This document shows, piece after piece, positions 15,928 through 24,461 of a stretch of 64,000 nt of DNA. The position numbers and the translations under genes were made by a program. How positions within the stretch are numbered: position 1 is the stretch's first letter; every line of letters starts with the position of its first letter. A model generated the notes under the pieces. It was not told the origin of the DNA. It searched no databases and worked only from the letters and a program-made list of their open reading frames with translations. The stretch is taken from positions 62,001 through 126,000 of the forward strand of contig CAYYJR010000001.1 in assembly GCA_964472305.1 (NCBI GenBank), read 5' to 3'. Origin of the DNA: CAYYJR01 sp964472305. GTDB taxonomy: Bacteria; Armatimonadota; Hebobacteria; CAIYQO01.

Positions 15928-16119
15928 TTATTCAAGCGCTGCGTGGCGGATTCGGCATCACGGGTGCCGTCATAGTCGGTCGTCAGCTTCTGGTAGAGCG
16001 TCCGTGCGCCGGTGTTGTCGTTGGCGGTGCGCGGCTGCCGAGAACAACGCGAAGGCCGCCGTGCCGTATGACGAGAATTCAGCCAGTTTTGTGTAGTATT
16101 CGGCTGCTTTCCCGTCATC
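15928..16119 (-). pseudogene. Frameshifted remnant of a TPR (tol-pal/BamD-like) protein
   Basis: Reading the minus strand from 16119 gives DDGKAAEYYTKLAEFSSYG followed by TAAFALFSAA. After a one-base shift near 16030 comes NDNTGARTLYQKLTTDYDG then TRDAESATQRL. The two pieces together look like consecutive tetratricopeptide repeats of an envelope lipoprotein-type family. No start or ribosome site is left. The rest of the 384-base interval between 15872 and 16257 shows nothing else. Confidence 0.5.
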
Positions 16120-16256
16120 TATGGAGACGGGTTGGGAAAATCGAGTATGGTTGGCTGCGCCAGGGCATTAGGCCGCAGCGCGGCCAGCAAGCACAAGTCC
16201 AACAGGAATCGCAAGGGGTTGCCTGCTTTCAGATCCTCCCCGCGCCATCGACGGGA

Positions 16257-17447
16257 TCAGTGCCCCTGCACGGCGGCGAGGATGGCGGTCACCCGGGTAA
16301 AGCGGCGGTGCCAGTCGTGCTCCGCCGCCGCGGTGGCGCGGACATCCGCACGAGAACGACCTTCCGCCAGCGCGGCGACCACGGCGGCGTCGAACGTCCT
16401 GGCGCCGGTGACCTGCGTCACCAAGTCGCCGAAGCCATCCAGCTCTGGCAGCGGCGTACTGACGACCGGCAGACCGCAGGCGAGGTATTCGTAGACTTTC
16501 AGCGGATTAATCGCCCGCGTGAGCGCGGATTCGTGGAATGGCACCAGCGCCACGTCGAACGCGCGCAGGCAGGCAGGAACCGCCGCGTAATCCACCGGTC
16601 CGATCAACCGCACGGGCGTGCCTTGCGCGCGGGCAGCGAGCGCGGAATCCATCGGCCCGACCAGCGTCACGCTCCACTCCGGGTGCGCCGCGGCCAGGCG
16701 AAGGACCAGTTCCAGGTCGAAGACGTTTGCCAGCATGCTGCCCAGGAAGCCGATCACGGGGCGCGGCAGCGGGGCAATGGCGGTTGGCTGCTCGTGCGCA
16801 CCGGCGAAGCGGTCGAAGTCGATGCCGTTGGGCACGTAGTGGACATTCACGCACCCACGCGCGTGCAATTTCTCCACCAGCGCCCGCGAGGTGGCCAACA
16901 CCGCGTCAGCGCGCTGCACCAACGCATCTTCCGCCGCCTGCAACTGGCGCGCGCGGGAGGGATGCAGCGCCGGCAGATCGTCTACGCAATCATAAATCAC
17001 CGCGTCCCACGGGCGGGCATCCAGCAAACCCACCACCGCGTCGGTGGGCGCGGAAGTCCACAATATCGCGCGGTCAAGTCCGGCGCGGCGCATGGCGCGA
17101 TCGACTTGCCGACGAAGCCAGCAGCGGTTGAGGACCATGCGTGGCTGATCGGTGGGTGAGGGGATGAGCAGCGGCGCGAGCAGGTGCAGATTCGGGGGCA
17201 ACCGGTCGGCGTGGTGCAACCCGCCGGTCGCCCCGCGGCGCAGCGCGCGTCCCAACCGGTCGGCAATACGTGGCAGGTGATCCCACCGCAGGGGGCGTGT
17301 GCCGGGGTTATCGACAAACAACACCGGTCGCTCACCCGCGAACATCCATGCAAATTGATGCATGCGTTCCCACACGCCGTTCCAATCCACGCATGAGCAA
17401 TACACCACGCCTGCCGGCTGCCCGTTGTCGATCTCGTCCATTACCAC
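16257..17447 (-). CDS. Glycosyltransferase, GT-B fold (GT4-like)
   Basis: The product is 396 residues with two Rossmann-like halves. The N-terminal half has VVYCSCVDWNGVWERMHQF and ADAVLATSRALVEKL. The C-terminal half has VHYVPNGIDFDRF, PVIGFLGSML, and the nucleotide-sugar site INPLKVYEYLACGLPVVST, in which E of KVYEYLACG is the usual phosphate/ribose-contacting residue of GT4 enzymes. It would transfer a sugar in envelope or exopolysaccharide synthesis. The start is either GTG at 17447, with GGAAA seven bases upstream, or ATG at 17441. It stands alone on the minus strand between two plus-strand blocks. Confidence 0.8.
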   Translation of the reverse strand: MVMDEIDNGQPAGVVYCSCVDWNGVWERMHQFAWMFAGERPVLFVDNPGTRPLRWDHLPRIADRLGRALRRGATGGLHHADRLPPNLHLLAPLLIPSPTDQPRMVLNRCWLRRQVDRAMRRAGLDRAILWTSAPTDAVVGLLDARPWDAVIYDCVDDLPALHPSRARQLQAAEDALVQRADAVLATSRALVEKLHARGCVNVHYVPNGIDFDRFAGAHEQPTAIAPLPRPVIGFLGSMLANVFDLELVLRLAAAHPEWSVTLVGPMDSALAARAQGTPVRLIGPVDYAAVPACLRAFDVALVPFHESALTRAINPLKVYEYLACGLPVVSTPLPELDGFGDLVTQVTGARTFDAAVVAALAEGRSRADVRATAAAEHDWHRRFTRVTAILAAVQGH

Positions 17448-17731
17448 TATTGTTTCCGTTTTGGCGATGATGTATTCGTCTTTGGATCCCGTGAGCCGTT
17501 CGCCGTCTGCGCAAAGGAGCGATGCGCCAGCGCGAAAAATATTAATCTGCCGGCGGAATGATTTTCGCTGACGGCGCAGAAAGAGGGTGAATGGTCATGC
17601 GCTGCTGCGCCCGTATCGTGCACGGTACCGGGCGTTTCATAGCATGGCGTGACGGGTATCACAATCAGAAGGCACCGCGACTGTGAAAACGCCATGGTAA
17701 CGAGTTGATCCCCAATAAGGACTTGACTACG

Positions 17732-19051
17732 ATGGAGTGTGCGGAATGTGGCACGGTGGTGCCGCCCGGACGACGGGCGTGCATCGCGTGCGGGACGCCG
17801 GTTATGCGTTCAACCAGAACCAGTCCGATGGAGAGCGTCGACGCGCTGCTCGCTGAAGCTAACCTGCTGCGCACTCGCGGCCAGCATGACGAGGCGATCG
17901 GCGTGTGCACGCGCATCTTACGCCAGGAGCCCACGAACGCTGCCGCCCACTCCCTGCTCGCCAACATCTACCGCGATCAAAGCAATTATCGTGAAGCCCT
18001 TGGCTGGTTCAAGCTGGCGGTCGAACTGGACCCGGACAATGCCACCGACAAGCAACGGCTCGATGAGATGATCGACCTGGTGTTCCAGGGTGCGCTCTCC
18101 GAGGGTGGTCGACCCGTGCGCTCGCGTCCGTTAACTCCCACGACGCCCCTCCCGCGCCGCCGCAGCCCCATGAAACCGGGGGGGACCACTCTCCAGCAGT
18201 TGCTCGCGCGCATCCAGCCGACGCATGTTGTCATCGCCACCACCATCCTGTCGGTGTGTGTGATGCTGTTCTTTGTGCTGGCTGACCGCCGGCATCGTAC
18301 CGCGTTGCCGGCCCCGGACACGTATGCGCAGCCTTCGGGCAGGACAGCCGTTGAGCCGGGCGACGCGGAGAACGCCACGGGCACCGCCGTCGCCACCACG
18401 ACGCCGGCTATGCAGGTAACCCCCCCGCCTGCGGACGTGACGGAAAACGGCGGCATCCCCGGGTTGCCCGGCATTATCGTACGTCCCGGCAGACCGACGG
18501 ACGACGGCAAGTCGTCCACCCCACCCCCCGCAACCGCCAATACGAACACCACTCTTCCCGCGAATGCCGATCCGCCATCCGGGACGCAGGTGCCGCCATT
18601 CCAGCCATCGGCCTCTTCGGAAGCGCAGGAGGCGGAGCAGATTGATCATAAGACACGGGTGCTGCGCGTGTTGCTGGAAAACAAACTTGCGACATCGAAG
18701 CTGCCCGCTGCCACCCTGCAGGGGCTGCAGATCGACCCGCGCTTCAATACGCTGACGATCGAATACACCATTCCGCGCATGAAATCCCCCACGGAAACGA
18801 AGCAGGGATTGCTCTACACCGGCCTGCATTTGATTTGGGAGGCCATCGAGCAGAATAAGTCGCTGACGCTTTTCACCCTGCGCGGTTATGCTTTCCCGAG
18901 CGCGGATGCTTCCGTCGTGTCGTTGGCGATGGCGGCTGATGTCACCCCGGAACAGGCGAAATACGCGCGCAGCGCTACCGACTACCGCACGGTTGTCGGT
19001 TTCTTGAGCAAACCCTGGTGGCGCGCCGATATCGATCGCGTGCCGTTGTAA
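17732..19051 (+). CDS. Zinc-ribbon/TPR single-pass membrane protein
   Basis: This 439-residue protein is organised as follows: a zinc ribbon with C3, C6, C17 and C20; a TPR-like helical region (about 35-120, with AEANLLRTRGQHDEAIGVCT and DQSNYREALGWFKLAVEL); a basic linker; one membrane segment (THVVIATTILSVCVMLFFVL); a long Pro/Thr/Ala-rich stretch; and a C-terminal alpha/beta domain (about 310-439). The C-terminal domain would lie outside the membrane. The ATG at 17732 is preferred because the zinc ribbon follows at once and AAGGA lies ten bases upstream; a TTG at 17705 is the alternative. I do not recognise the C-terminal domain. Confidence 0.6.
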   Translation: MECAECGTVVPPGRRACIACGTPVMRSTRTSPMESVDALLAEANLLRTRGQHDEAIGVCTRILRQEPTNAAAHSLLANIYRDQSNYREALGWFKLAVELDPDNATDKQRLDEMIDLVFQGALSEGGRPVRSRPLTPTTPLPRRRSPMKPGGTTLQQLLARIQPTHVVIATTILSVCVMLFFVLADRRHRTALPAPDTYAQPSGRTAVEPGDAENATGTAVATTTPAMQVTPPPADVTENGGIPGLPGIIVRPGRPTDDGKSSTPPPATANTNTTLPANADPPSGTQVPPFQPSASSEAQEAEQIDHKTRVLRVLLENKLATSKLPAATLQGLQIDPRFNTLTIEYTIPRMKSPTETKQGLLYTGLHLIWEAIEQNKSLTLFTLRGYAFPSADASVVSLAMAADVTPEQAKYARSATDYRTVVGFLSKPWWRADIDRVPL

Positions 19052-19338
19052 GTAAGGCGCATTCATCGTGCATGGGTGCTATCCCGGCGTTTCCCTTCTC
19101 CTCCCCCGGTGTCAGGATGCCATGCGTAGGTGCTGTTGCGGCTTTTCGACACGTCCGTTCGAAACCGCCTTTCTCAGCGATTCCCACGGTGAGTGTGGTG
19201 GAATACACCCTACAGCAAGTATTGTGCGAGCGATGCCTTCTCCACGGCAATATTGCTGCCGTTGAAGACCGCGTATACACGGCGGATGGTCATTACACGA
19301 TATTGCGGGGAAACGCATCGGGCCTGGGGAATAACCGA

Positions 19339-22122
19339 GTGATTGCTAGAAAAAAACAGACACCCACCCACCACCTGAACCTGCCGCGGACAGCCTTCCC
19401 GATGCGGGCGCACCTGCCGCAGCGCGAGTTGGAGATATTGCGGCACTGGGAAGCCATCGGCCTGTACCGGCTGGTGCAGCAGCGCACGGCGGATCGCCGA
19501 CCGTTTCTCCTGCGTGACGGTCCACCGTTCTGCCATAGCGGCATCCACCTGGACCACGCGCTGAATAAGATACTCAAGGATATCATTGTCAAGTTTCGAT
19601 CAATGCAGGGGTATGACGTGCCGTTCGTACCGGGGTGGGATGCCCACGGTCTGCCGGTGGAAATTCAGGCGGTGCGCGCGTTTTCCGTCGCCCGCGGCGC
19701 CATCCCGCCGCGCGAGTTGCGTCGCGATTGCGCCCGCCTGGCGCGGAAATACAGTGAGCACCAGCGTGATCAGTTCAAACGGTTGGGTATACGCGGCGAC
19801 TGGGCGCATCCCATCACTACCACCGATCCGTCGTACCAGGCAGCAGTGCTGGAGACGTTCCGGCGGTTGGTGGAGGCAAAGGCAGTCTATCGCGACATGC
19901 TGCCGGTATGGTGGTGCCCCACCTGCGAGACGGCGCTGGCGGACGCGGAACTGGAGTATGCCGATCGCGATGCGCACGACGCGCACATCGCCTTTCCCGT
20001 GCTGAGCTTGCCCGCCGGCGTGCTGCCGAAAGCCGATTCGTCGCGCTTGTCGGTGGTGGTGCGCGCCACCGCGCTGTGGATGCTGCCCGCCGGGGTGGGG
20101 GTGGGAGTAAACGCCGACGCTGACTATGCCCTGGTGACCGATGAGGACGACACGGAAGGCTTTACCTACCTGGTCGCCCGCACGGGAATGGATGCCTTTG
20201 CCCGTGCGGCGGGCATGCGCCGTCCGTGCGTGGTCAGCACACTCGCCGGTCAGGCATTGGTGGGCAGCACGTTGCGCCACCCGTTGCTGGCGCGCGAGTT
20301 ACCGCTGATACCGGCGCCGGCGGCGGAGGGGACGGGCTTCGCGCTGCTTGTTCCCGGTCACCGGGTAGAAGATCTGGCGATTTCCCGCGCGCATGGATTG
20401 CCCATCGTGCAGCCGGTGGACTCGACGGGCAACTACGACCGTGACGCCGGGCTGGTCGCCGGCCTGTCGCTCGCGGCCGGTGAGGAAGCCATGCTGGCGC
20501 GCATGGATCGCGATGGCACGCTGCTGGCGTATCGCACCACCACACAGCCGGTGCCGCATTGCTGGCGCTGTCACGATCCGGCAGTGCGGCGCGCGCTGCC
20601 GCAGTGGTTTCTCGCCACCGCACCGCTGGTCGCGCGCGCGCGAGCAATGCTCAATCAGGTGAGCTGGTTGCCGGCATGGGGGCGGGCGCGCCTGGACGCG
20701 CTACTGGCGGGACGTCCCGATTGGTGCCTGTCGCGCCAGCATGTCTGGGGCACTCCCATCCCGGCCTTCACCTGCACCGCTTGCCGGACGCCGTTGCTTA
20801 CCGCGGTGGCCATTGCCCATGTGCAGGCGATCATTGCGCGGGAAGGTGCCGATGCCTGGTATCGCCGCCCGGCGGCGGAACTCTTACCGCCGGAGACACG
20901 TTGCGACCGCTGCGGCGGGACGACTTTCCGCACCGGAACGGACGTTTTTGATGTATGGTTCGATTCAGCGTGCAGCCACCTGGCCGCACCGGAGGAAGAG
21001 CGGACGGCAGACCTGCTGGTCGAGGGGCAGGATCAATATCGCGGCTGGTTTCACCTGTCGCTGCTTGCCGGCGTAGGGAGTGGCGCGGCCCAAGCGCCGT
21101 ACCGCGCGGTATTCAGCCACGGCTTCGTGCGTGACCGGCTGTGCCTTGCCGCGTCACCTGCCCAGCGCACCGACCCGCTGGGCATCGTACTGCATCACGG
21201 CGCCGACGTGCTGCGGCTCTGGGCTGCCGCCGCCGATGCGCGTGGTGACGTGGCGTTGTCCGATACCGCGCTGCGGCAGGCTATCGCCGCGTATCGTCGC
21301 CTGCGCAACACGGCACGCTTTCTGCTGGGCAACCTGTTCGACTTCACACCGGCGCTGGTACAACCTGCGGCCGCGCTGGCGGAGAGCGACCGCTGGGCGC
21401 TACACCGGTTGGCGGAATGCGTCGACACGATGGCCGCGGCGTATGACGGCTATGCCTTTCCGCGTGCCGTCCGCGCGGTTACCGCCTTGTGTGCCGAATT
21501 GTCCGCCGTCTATTTTTCGGTCGCGAAAGAACGGCTGTATTTGCCGGCGACGGGCGATCCCGCGCGAAGAGCGGCGCAGACGACCTGTTATCACCTCGTT
21601 GTCACGCTGGCGCAAGTGCTGGCGCCGCTGGTGAGCTTTACCGCCGACGATATCTGGCAGCACTTGCCCACCGGCGACCGCCCACCCAGCGCGCAGTTGA
21701 CCGATTGGCCGGCGGTGGCGGGGTGGCGCGACACGGCACTGGCGGCACGGTGGACGCACCTGCTCGCTTTGCGCCGTGAGGTTGCCGCTGCCGTGCGGGT
21801 TGCCTGCCGCGCTCATGAAATTTCTCGGCCTGCGGCGGCAAAAGTTCTGCTGTACTCAGCAGGGGAAACACTCGGCTTGCTCGAATCCTTCGGAGATACG
21901 CTGGTGACAGCCTTTGCGGTATCGGCAATCGAGTTGGCGCCCTGGGATGACGCGCCTGCCGATGCCGTGCGGAGCGCACTGCCCAAACTGGCGATGCGGA
22001 TTGTTCCGGCCGCCGGCGTATCCTGCCCGCGCTGCCGGCACTGGCGCGAGATAATGGATCGCGTTTCCGGGCTCTGCGCGCGCTGCCATGCCGCCGTGCA
22101 CACTACGCATTCCGCCGAATAA
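19339..22122 (+). CDS. ileS: Isoleucyl-tRNA synthetase homolog with degenerate catalytic motifs
   Basis: The 927-residue product is collinear with bacterial IleRS (E. coli 938). It keeps NLPRTAFPMRAHLPQRE, DGPPF, GWDAHGLPVE, the Zn motif WCPTCETAL, the editing domain, LSRQHVWGTPIP, DVWFDSACSH, VEGQDQYRGWF, and the C-terminal zinc finger CPRC...CARC. However, HIGH reads H70-L-D-H73, and the KMSKS loop after SHGF reads CLAAS (602-606) with no Lys. In the editing domain, TTTPWTLPAN reads RATALWMLPAG (about 242-252) and HxAPGHGxDD reads LLVPGHRVED. The start is taken as GTG 19339, which has GGGGA upstream and gives a family-like N-terminus. An open frame extends further upstream but is not family-like. 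It occupies the normal ileS site next to lspA. Aminoacylation activity is doubtful. Confidence 0.85.
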   Translation: MIARKKQTPTHHLNLPRTAFPMRAHLPQRELEILRHWEAIGLYRLVQQRTADRRPFLLRDGPPFCHSGIHLDHALNKILKDIIVKFRSMQGYDVPFVPGWDAHGLPVEIQAVRAFSVARGAIPPRELRRDCARLARKYSEHQRDQFKRLGIRGDWAHPITTTDPSYQAAVLETFRRLVEAKAVYRDMLPVWWCPTCETALADAELEYADRDAHDAHIAFPVLSLPAGVLPKADSSRLSVVVRATALWMLPAGVGVGVNADADYALVTDEDDTEGFTYLVARTGMDAFARAAGMRRPCVVSTLAGQALVGSTLRHPLLARELPLIPAPAAEGTGFALLVPGHRVEDLAISRAHGLPIVQPVDSTGNYDRDAGLVAGLSLAAGEEAMLARMDRDGTLLAYRTTTQPVPHCWRCHDPAVRRALPQWFLATAPLVARARAMLNQVSWLPAWGRARLDALLAGRPDWCLSRQHVWGTPIPAFTCTACRTPLLTAVAIAHVQAIIAREGADAWYRRPAAELLPPETRCDRCGGTTFRTGTDVFDVWFDSACSHLAAPEEERTADLLVEGQDQYRGWFHLSLLAGVGSGAAQAPYRAVFSHGFVRDRLCLAASPAQRTDPLGIVLHHGADVLRLWAAAADARGDVALSDTALRQAIAAYRRLRNTARFLLGNLFDFTPALVQPAAALAESDRWALHRLAECVDTMAAAYDGYAFPRAVRAVTALCAELSAVYFSVAKERLYLPATGDPARRAAQTTCYHLVVTLAQVLAPLVSFTADDIWQHLPTGDRPPSAQLTDWPAVAGWRDTALAARWTHLLALRREVAAAVRVACRAHEISRPAAAKVLLYSAGETLGLLESFGDTLVTAFAVSAIELAPWDDAPADAVRSALPKLAMRIVPAAGVSCPRCRHWREIMDRVSGLCARCHAAVHTTHSAE

Positions 22123-22318
22123 CCGGAGAAAATTGCGTTTGATGCGGTATGGACGACGGTACACTAAAGCAACGTGATTTCGCGTAGCATGTGGAGCAGC
22201 GGTTTGTACTGGGAAGAGACGACCGCCGGCTCACCATCGAGGAATGTCGATCCGGATGGGGGCGTACGGAGCACTGAACGCTACCGATTACATCTCTCCA
22301 GCCAGAAAGGGGTTTATG

Positions 22319-22705
22319 ATGACCACCATTCAAAATTCACCCACCCGCCTCCGGGCTATTAAAAAGCGGCTGCTGGCCGAGAAAGAGCGCCTGGAACTTG
22401 AGCTACACGAGATTATTGAGCGTACCTCGCACTCGTCCGAGCTCGAACAGGTGACGGAACTCTCCACCTACGATGACCATCCGGCGGATATGGCATCAGA
22501 AACCTTCGAGCGCGAGAAGGACCTGGCGCTGGAAGGCAATATCGCGGACCTGTTGGACAAGGTCAACACCGCGCTGGAGAAGATTGATGAAGGCACCTAC
22601 GGGGTGTGTGATTCATGCGATATCGAGATCAATCCGAACCGCCTGGAGGCGCTGCCGTGGGCTTCGCTCTGCCTCAACTGTCAGGATCGGTTGGAAGGAC
22701 GCTAA
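22319..22705 (+). CDS. TraR/DksA-family zinc-finger protein (YteA/YlyA type)
   Basis: The 128-residue protein has an N-terminal coiled coil, the segment YDDHPADMASETFEREKDLA typical of the short DksA relatives found beside lspA in Gram-positive genomes, and a C4 zinc finger (C97, C100, C118, C121). It may bind the RNA polymerase secondary channel and modulate transcription. Two adjacent ATGs occur (22316 and 22319); AAAGGGG is better spaced for the second. It lies between the ileS homolog and lspA, four bases from lspA. Confidence 0.82.
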   Translation: MTTIQNSPTRLRAIKKRLLAEKERLELELHEIIERTSHSSELEQVTELSTYDDHPADMASETFEREKDLALEGNIADLLDKVNTALEKIDEGTYGVCDSCDIEINPNRLEALPWASLCLNCQDRLEGR

Positions 22706-22709
22706 TCCG

Positions 22710-23201
22710 GTGAATGGAAATGCCCGCGCCATCGGATGGGTCACCGCGTTGGCCTTGCTGGTGGCGGCGGTGGATCAGTATCTCAAGGGACTTGTCACGG
22801 ACGCGCTGGCGCCTGACAAGTCCCATATCCTTTATCCCGGTGTTCTCGAACTCAATTATCACCAGAACACCGGCGCGGCTTTCAGTTTGTTTCACCATGC
22901 GCCGTCGTGGATACTGCTGGTGTTGAATCTGCTGGTGCTGGGTATTTTTCTGGCGTTGATTCGACCGCACCTGCCCACGCGCGCCGGACGCGTCGCCGGC
23001 GTGCTGGTGCTGGGCGGAGCACTCGGCAACATGATTGATCGTCTCCGACTGCACTATGTTGTCGATTATCTCGACTTCCACGTCTGGCCGGTCTTCAACT
23101 TTGCGGACGCTTGCGTCGTGATAGGAGTCGGCGTTCTCATTGTGCTGCTGCTGCGCACCGAGCGCGCTCACCCCATCGTCCCAGGAGGGGCATCGTCATG
23201 A
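22710..23201 (+). CDS. lspA: Lipoprotein signal peptidase II
   Basis: The 163-residue inner-membrane protein has four predicted membrane segments and the LspA motifs NTGAAFSLF, GGALGNMIDR, VVDYLDF and FNFADACVVIG. The catalytic aspartates are D119 (VVD) and D133 (FAD), equivalent to D124 and D143 of E. coli. It cleaves the signal peptide of diacylglyceryl-prolipoproteins. The start is GTG at 22710, with AAGGA in the end of the previous gene. Its TGA overlaps the lgt ATG as ATGA, so the two lipoprotein-maturation enzymes are translationally coupled. Confidence 0.92.
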   Translation: MNGNARAIGWVTALALLVAAVDQYLKGLVTDALAPDKSHILYPGVLELNYHQNTGAAFSLFHHAPSWILLVLNLLVLGIFLALIRPHLPTRAGRVAGVLVLGGALGNMIDRLRLHYVVDYLDFHVWPVFNFADACVVIGVGVLIVLLLRTERAHPIVPGGASS

Positions 23202-24187
23202 GACCTGTGCTCATCACCTTCCCGGCACCCACCTGGCCGGTGATTCTCATCATCCTCGCCCTGTTGCTGGCCGGCCTGGGCGGCTGGCTGCTCTGGTTGC
23301 GGCAGCGCCGCGCCGCCACGACCGAGCACCTGTATACCGCCATCGCCGTCTTCGCCATAAGCACCCTGTTGCTGACAGTCGTGCGGCAGGTGCTGCAATT
23401 GGACGAAATCCGCATCAATTCGTATGGCGCCACGCTGATGCTCGGTTTTCTCGTCGGCATCTTCACGGCGATTCGGCTGGGATTGCGGCGCGCGGTGTCG
23501 GCGGACCGTCTACTCGACCTGGGGCTGGTGGTGCTGGTCGGCGCCGTTATCGGCGCGCGGGTGGGGTATGTGCTCATCACCCCGGGTGAACCGCTGCTGA
23601 ATTTGTCATATGTCCTGAAAAACGGATTGGGTGGATTGAGTTTTCACGGCGGATTGATTGGCGGGATCCTGGTCGGCAGCATCTTCATTTTCGTGAATCG
23701 GCTGCAATACTGGCGGGTCGTCGATTGTAATGCGCCAGGCATCGCCGTCGGGTATGCCATCACGCGCATCGGCTGTTTTCTCAATGCGTGCTGTTATGGC
23801 AAACCTGCCGCAGACTTGCCGTGGGCGGTGAAATTTCCTCATCCGCACGACGCATTTATTCAGAACGTTCCCCTGCATCCTACCCAGTTATACGCGTCGC
23901 TGATGGGGTTCGCCATCTTCGGTATCCTGCTGCTGCTCTCGCGTGGGCAAAGCCTGTATCGCGCCGGACGCCTGTTTATGGCACTGCTGGTACTCGAAGG
24001 CATCGAGCGATACGTGATGGAGATCTACCGCTGGCCCGACCCCAATTTCCACGGCACGGTGACCCCGGCGCAGTTCGTGAGCATGATCATCGTCCTCGTC
24101 GGCATTATCGGGTGGTTTCTGTTGCCGAAAAATCCCGCGGTCGTGACCGTCTCACCGCCGACTGGCAAAGCCGTCACCGGTAGTTGA
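23198..24187 (+). CDS. lgt: Prolipoprotein diacylglyceryl transferase
   Basis: This 329-residue polytopic membrane protein has the Lgt features: GLSFHGGLIGG, the signature region RIGCFLNACCYGKPAADLPW, and HPTQLYASLMGF. It attaches diacylglycerol from phosphatidylglycerol to the lipobox cysteine, the step before LspA. An extra N-terminal stretch (about 50 residues with a membrane segment) precedes the core, which begins near INSYGATLMLGF. AGGAGG lies six bases before the ATG. Confidence 0.92.
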   Translation: MRPVLITFPAPTWPVILIILALLLAGLGGWLLWLRQRRAATTEHLYTAIAVFAISTLLLTVVRQVLQLDEIRINSYGATLMLGFLVGIFTAIRLGLRRAVSADRLLDLGLVVLVGAVIGARVGYVLITPGEPLLNLSYVLKNGLGGLSFHGGLIGGILVGSIFIFVNRLQYWRVVDCNAPGIAVGYAITRIGCFLNACCYGKPAADLPWAVKFPHPHDAFIQNVPLHPTQLYASLMGFAIFGILLLLSRGQSLYRAGRLFMALLVLEGIERYVMEIYRWPDPNFHGTVTPAQFVSMIIVLVGIIGWFLLPKNPAVVTVSPPTGKAVTGS

Positions 24188-24204
24188 ACACGAGTTTGGT
24201 GGCT

Positions 24205-24275
24205 GAGTAAGCCGTGGATGGCCATTGCGAAAACAGCACGGTGATCGGTGGTATCTCGACTGCATCGGGATTCTC
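24205..24275. repeat. Degenerate copy of the GTTGAGTA palindromic element
   Basis: This part of the lgt-rluD gap (24188-24461) aligns with 28758-28822: CTGAGTAAGCCGTGGATGGC versus TTGAGTAGGCCATGAATGGC, then a GCGAAAAC versus TCGAAACC stretch and the following loop. Pairing is lost at many positions. The rest of the gap shows no gene. Confidence 0.5.
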
Positions 24276-24461
24276 GCTTTCACTACGGCCTGTCCGGTGA
24301 CTATACGGCGCCGCAGGCTGATGCGGGCCGACGCAACTATGGCATTGATTCCGGTCAATCGGGTGGTTTTCAACAGTCGTCCCAAGTCGGATTCATCCGG
24401 CGTTTCCGGGTAACCTGGCGATTGACCGCCGGAATTTCCCTCGTCATGCAGTGAACCGACC

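Noticed and set aside
19052..19338. T-box riboswitch upstream of the ileS homolog
   Set aside because: No AAnnTGGnACCGCG-like T-box sequence or terminator/antiterminator pair is visible.
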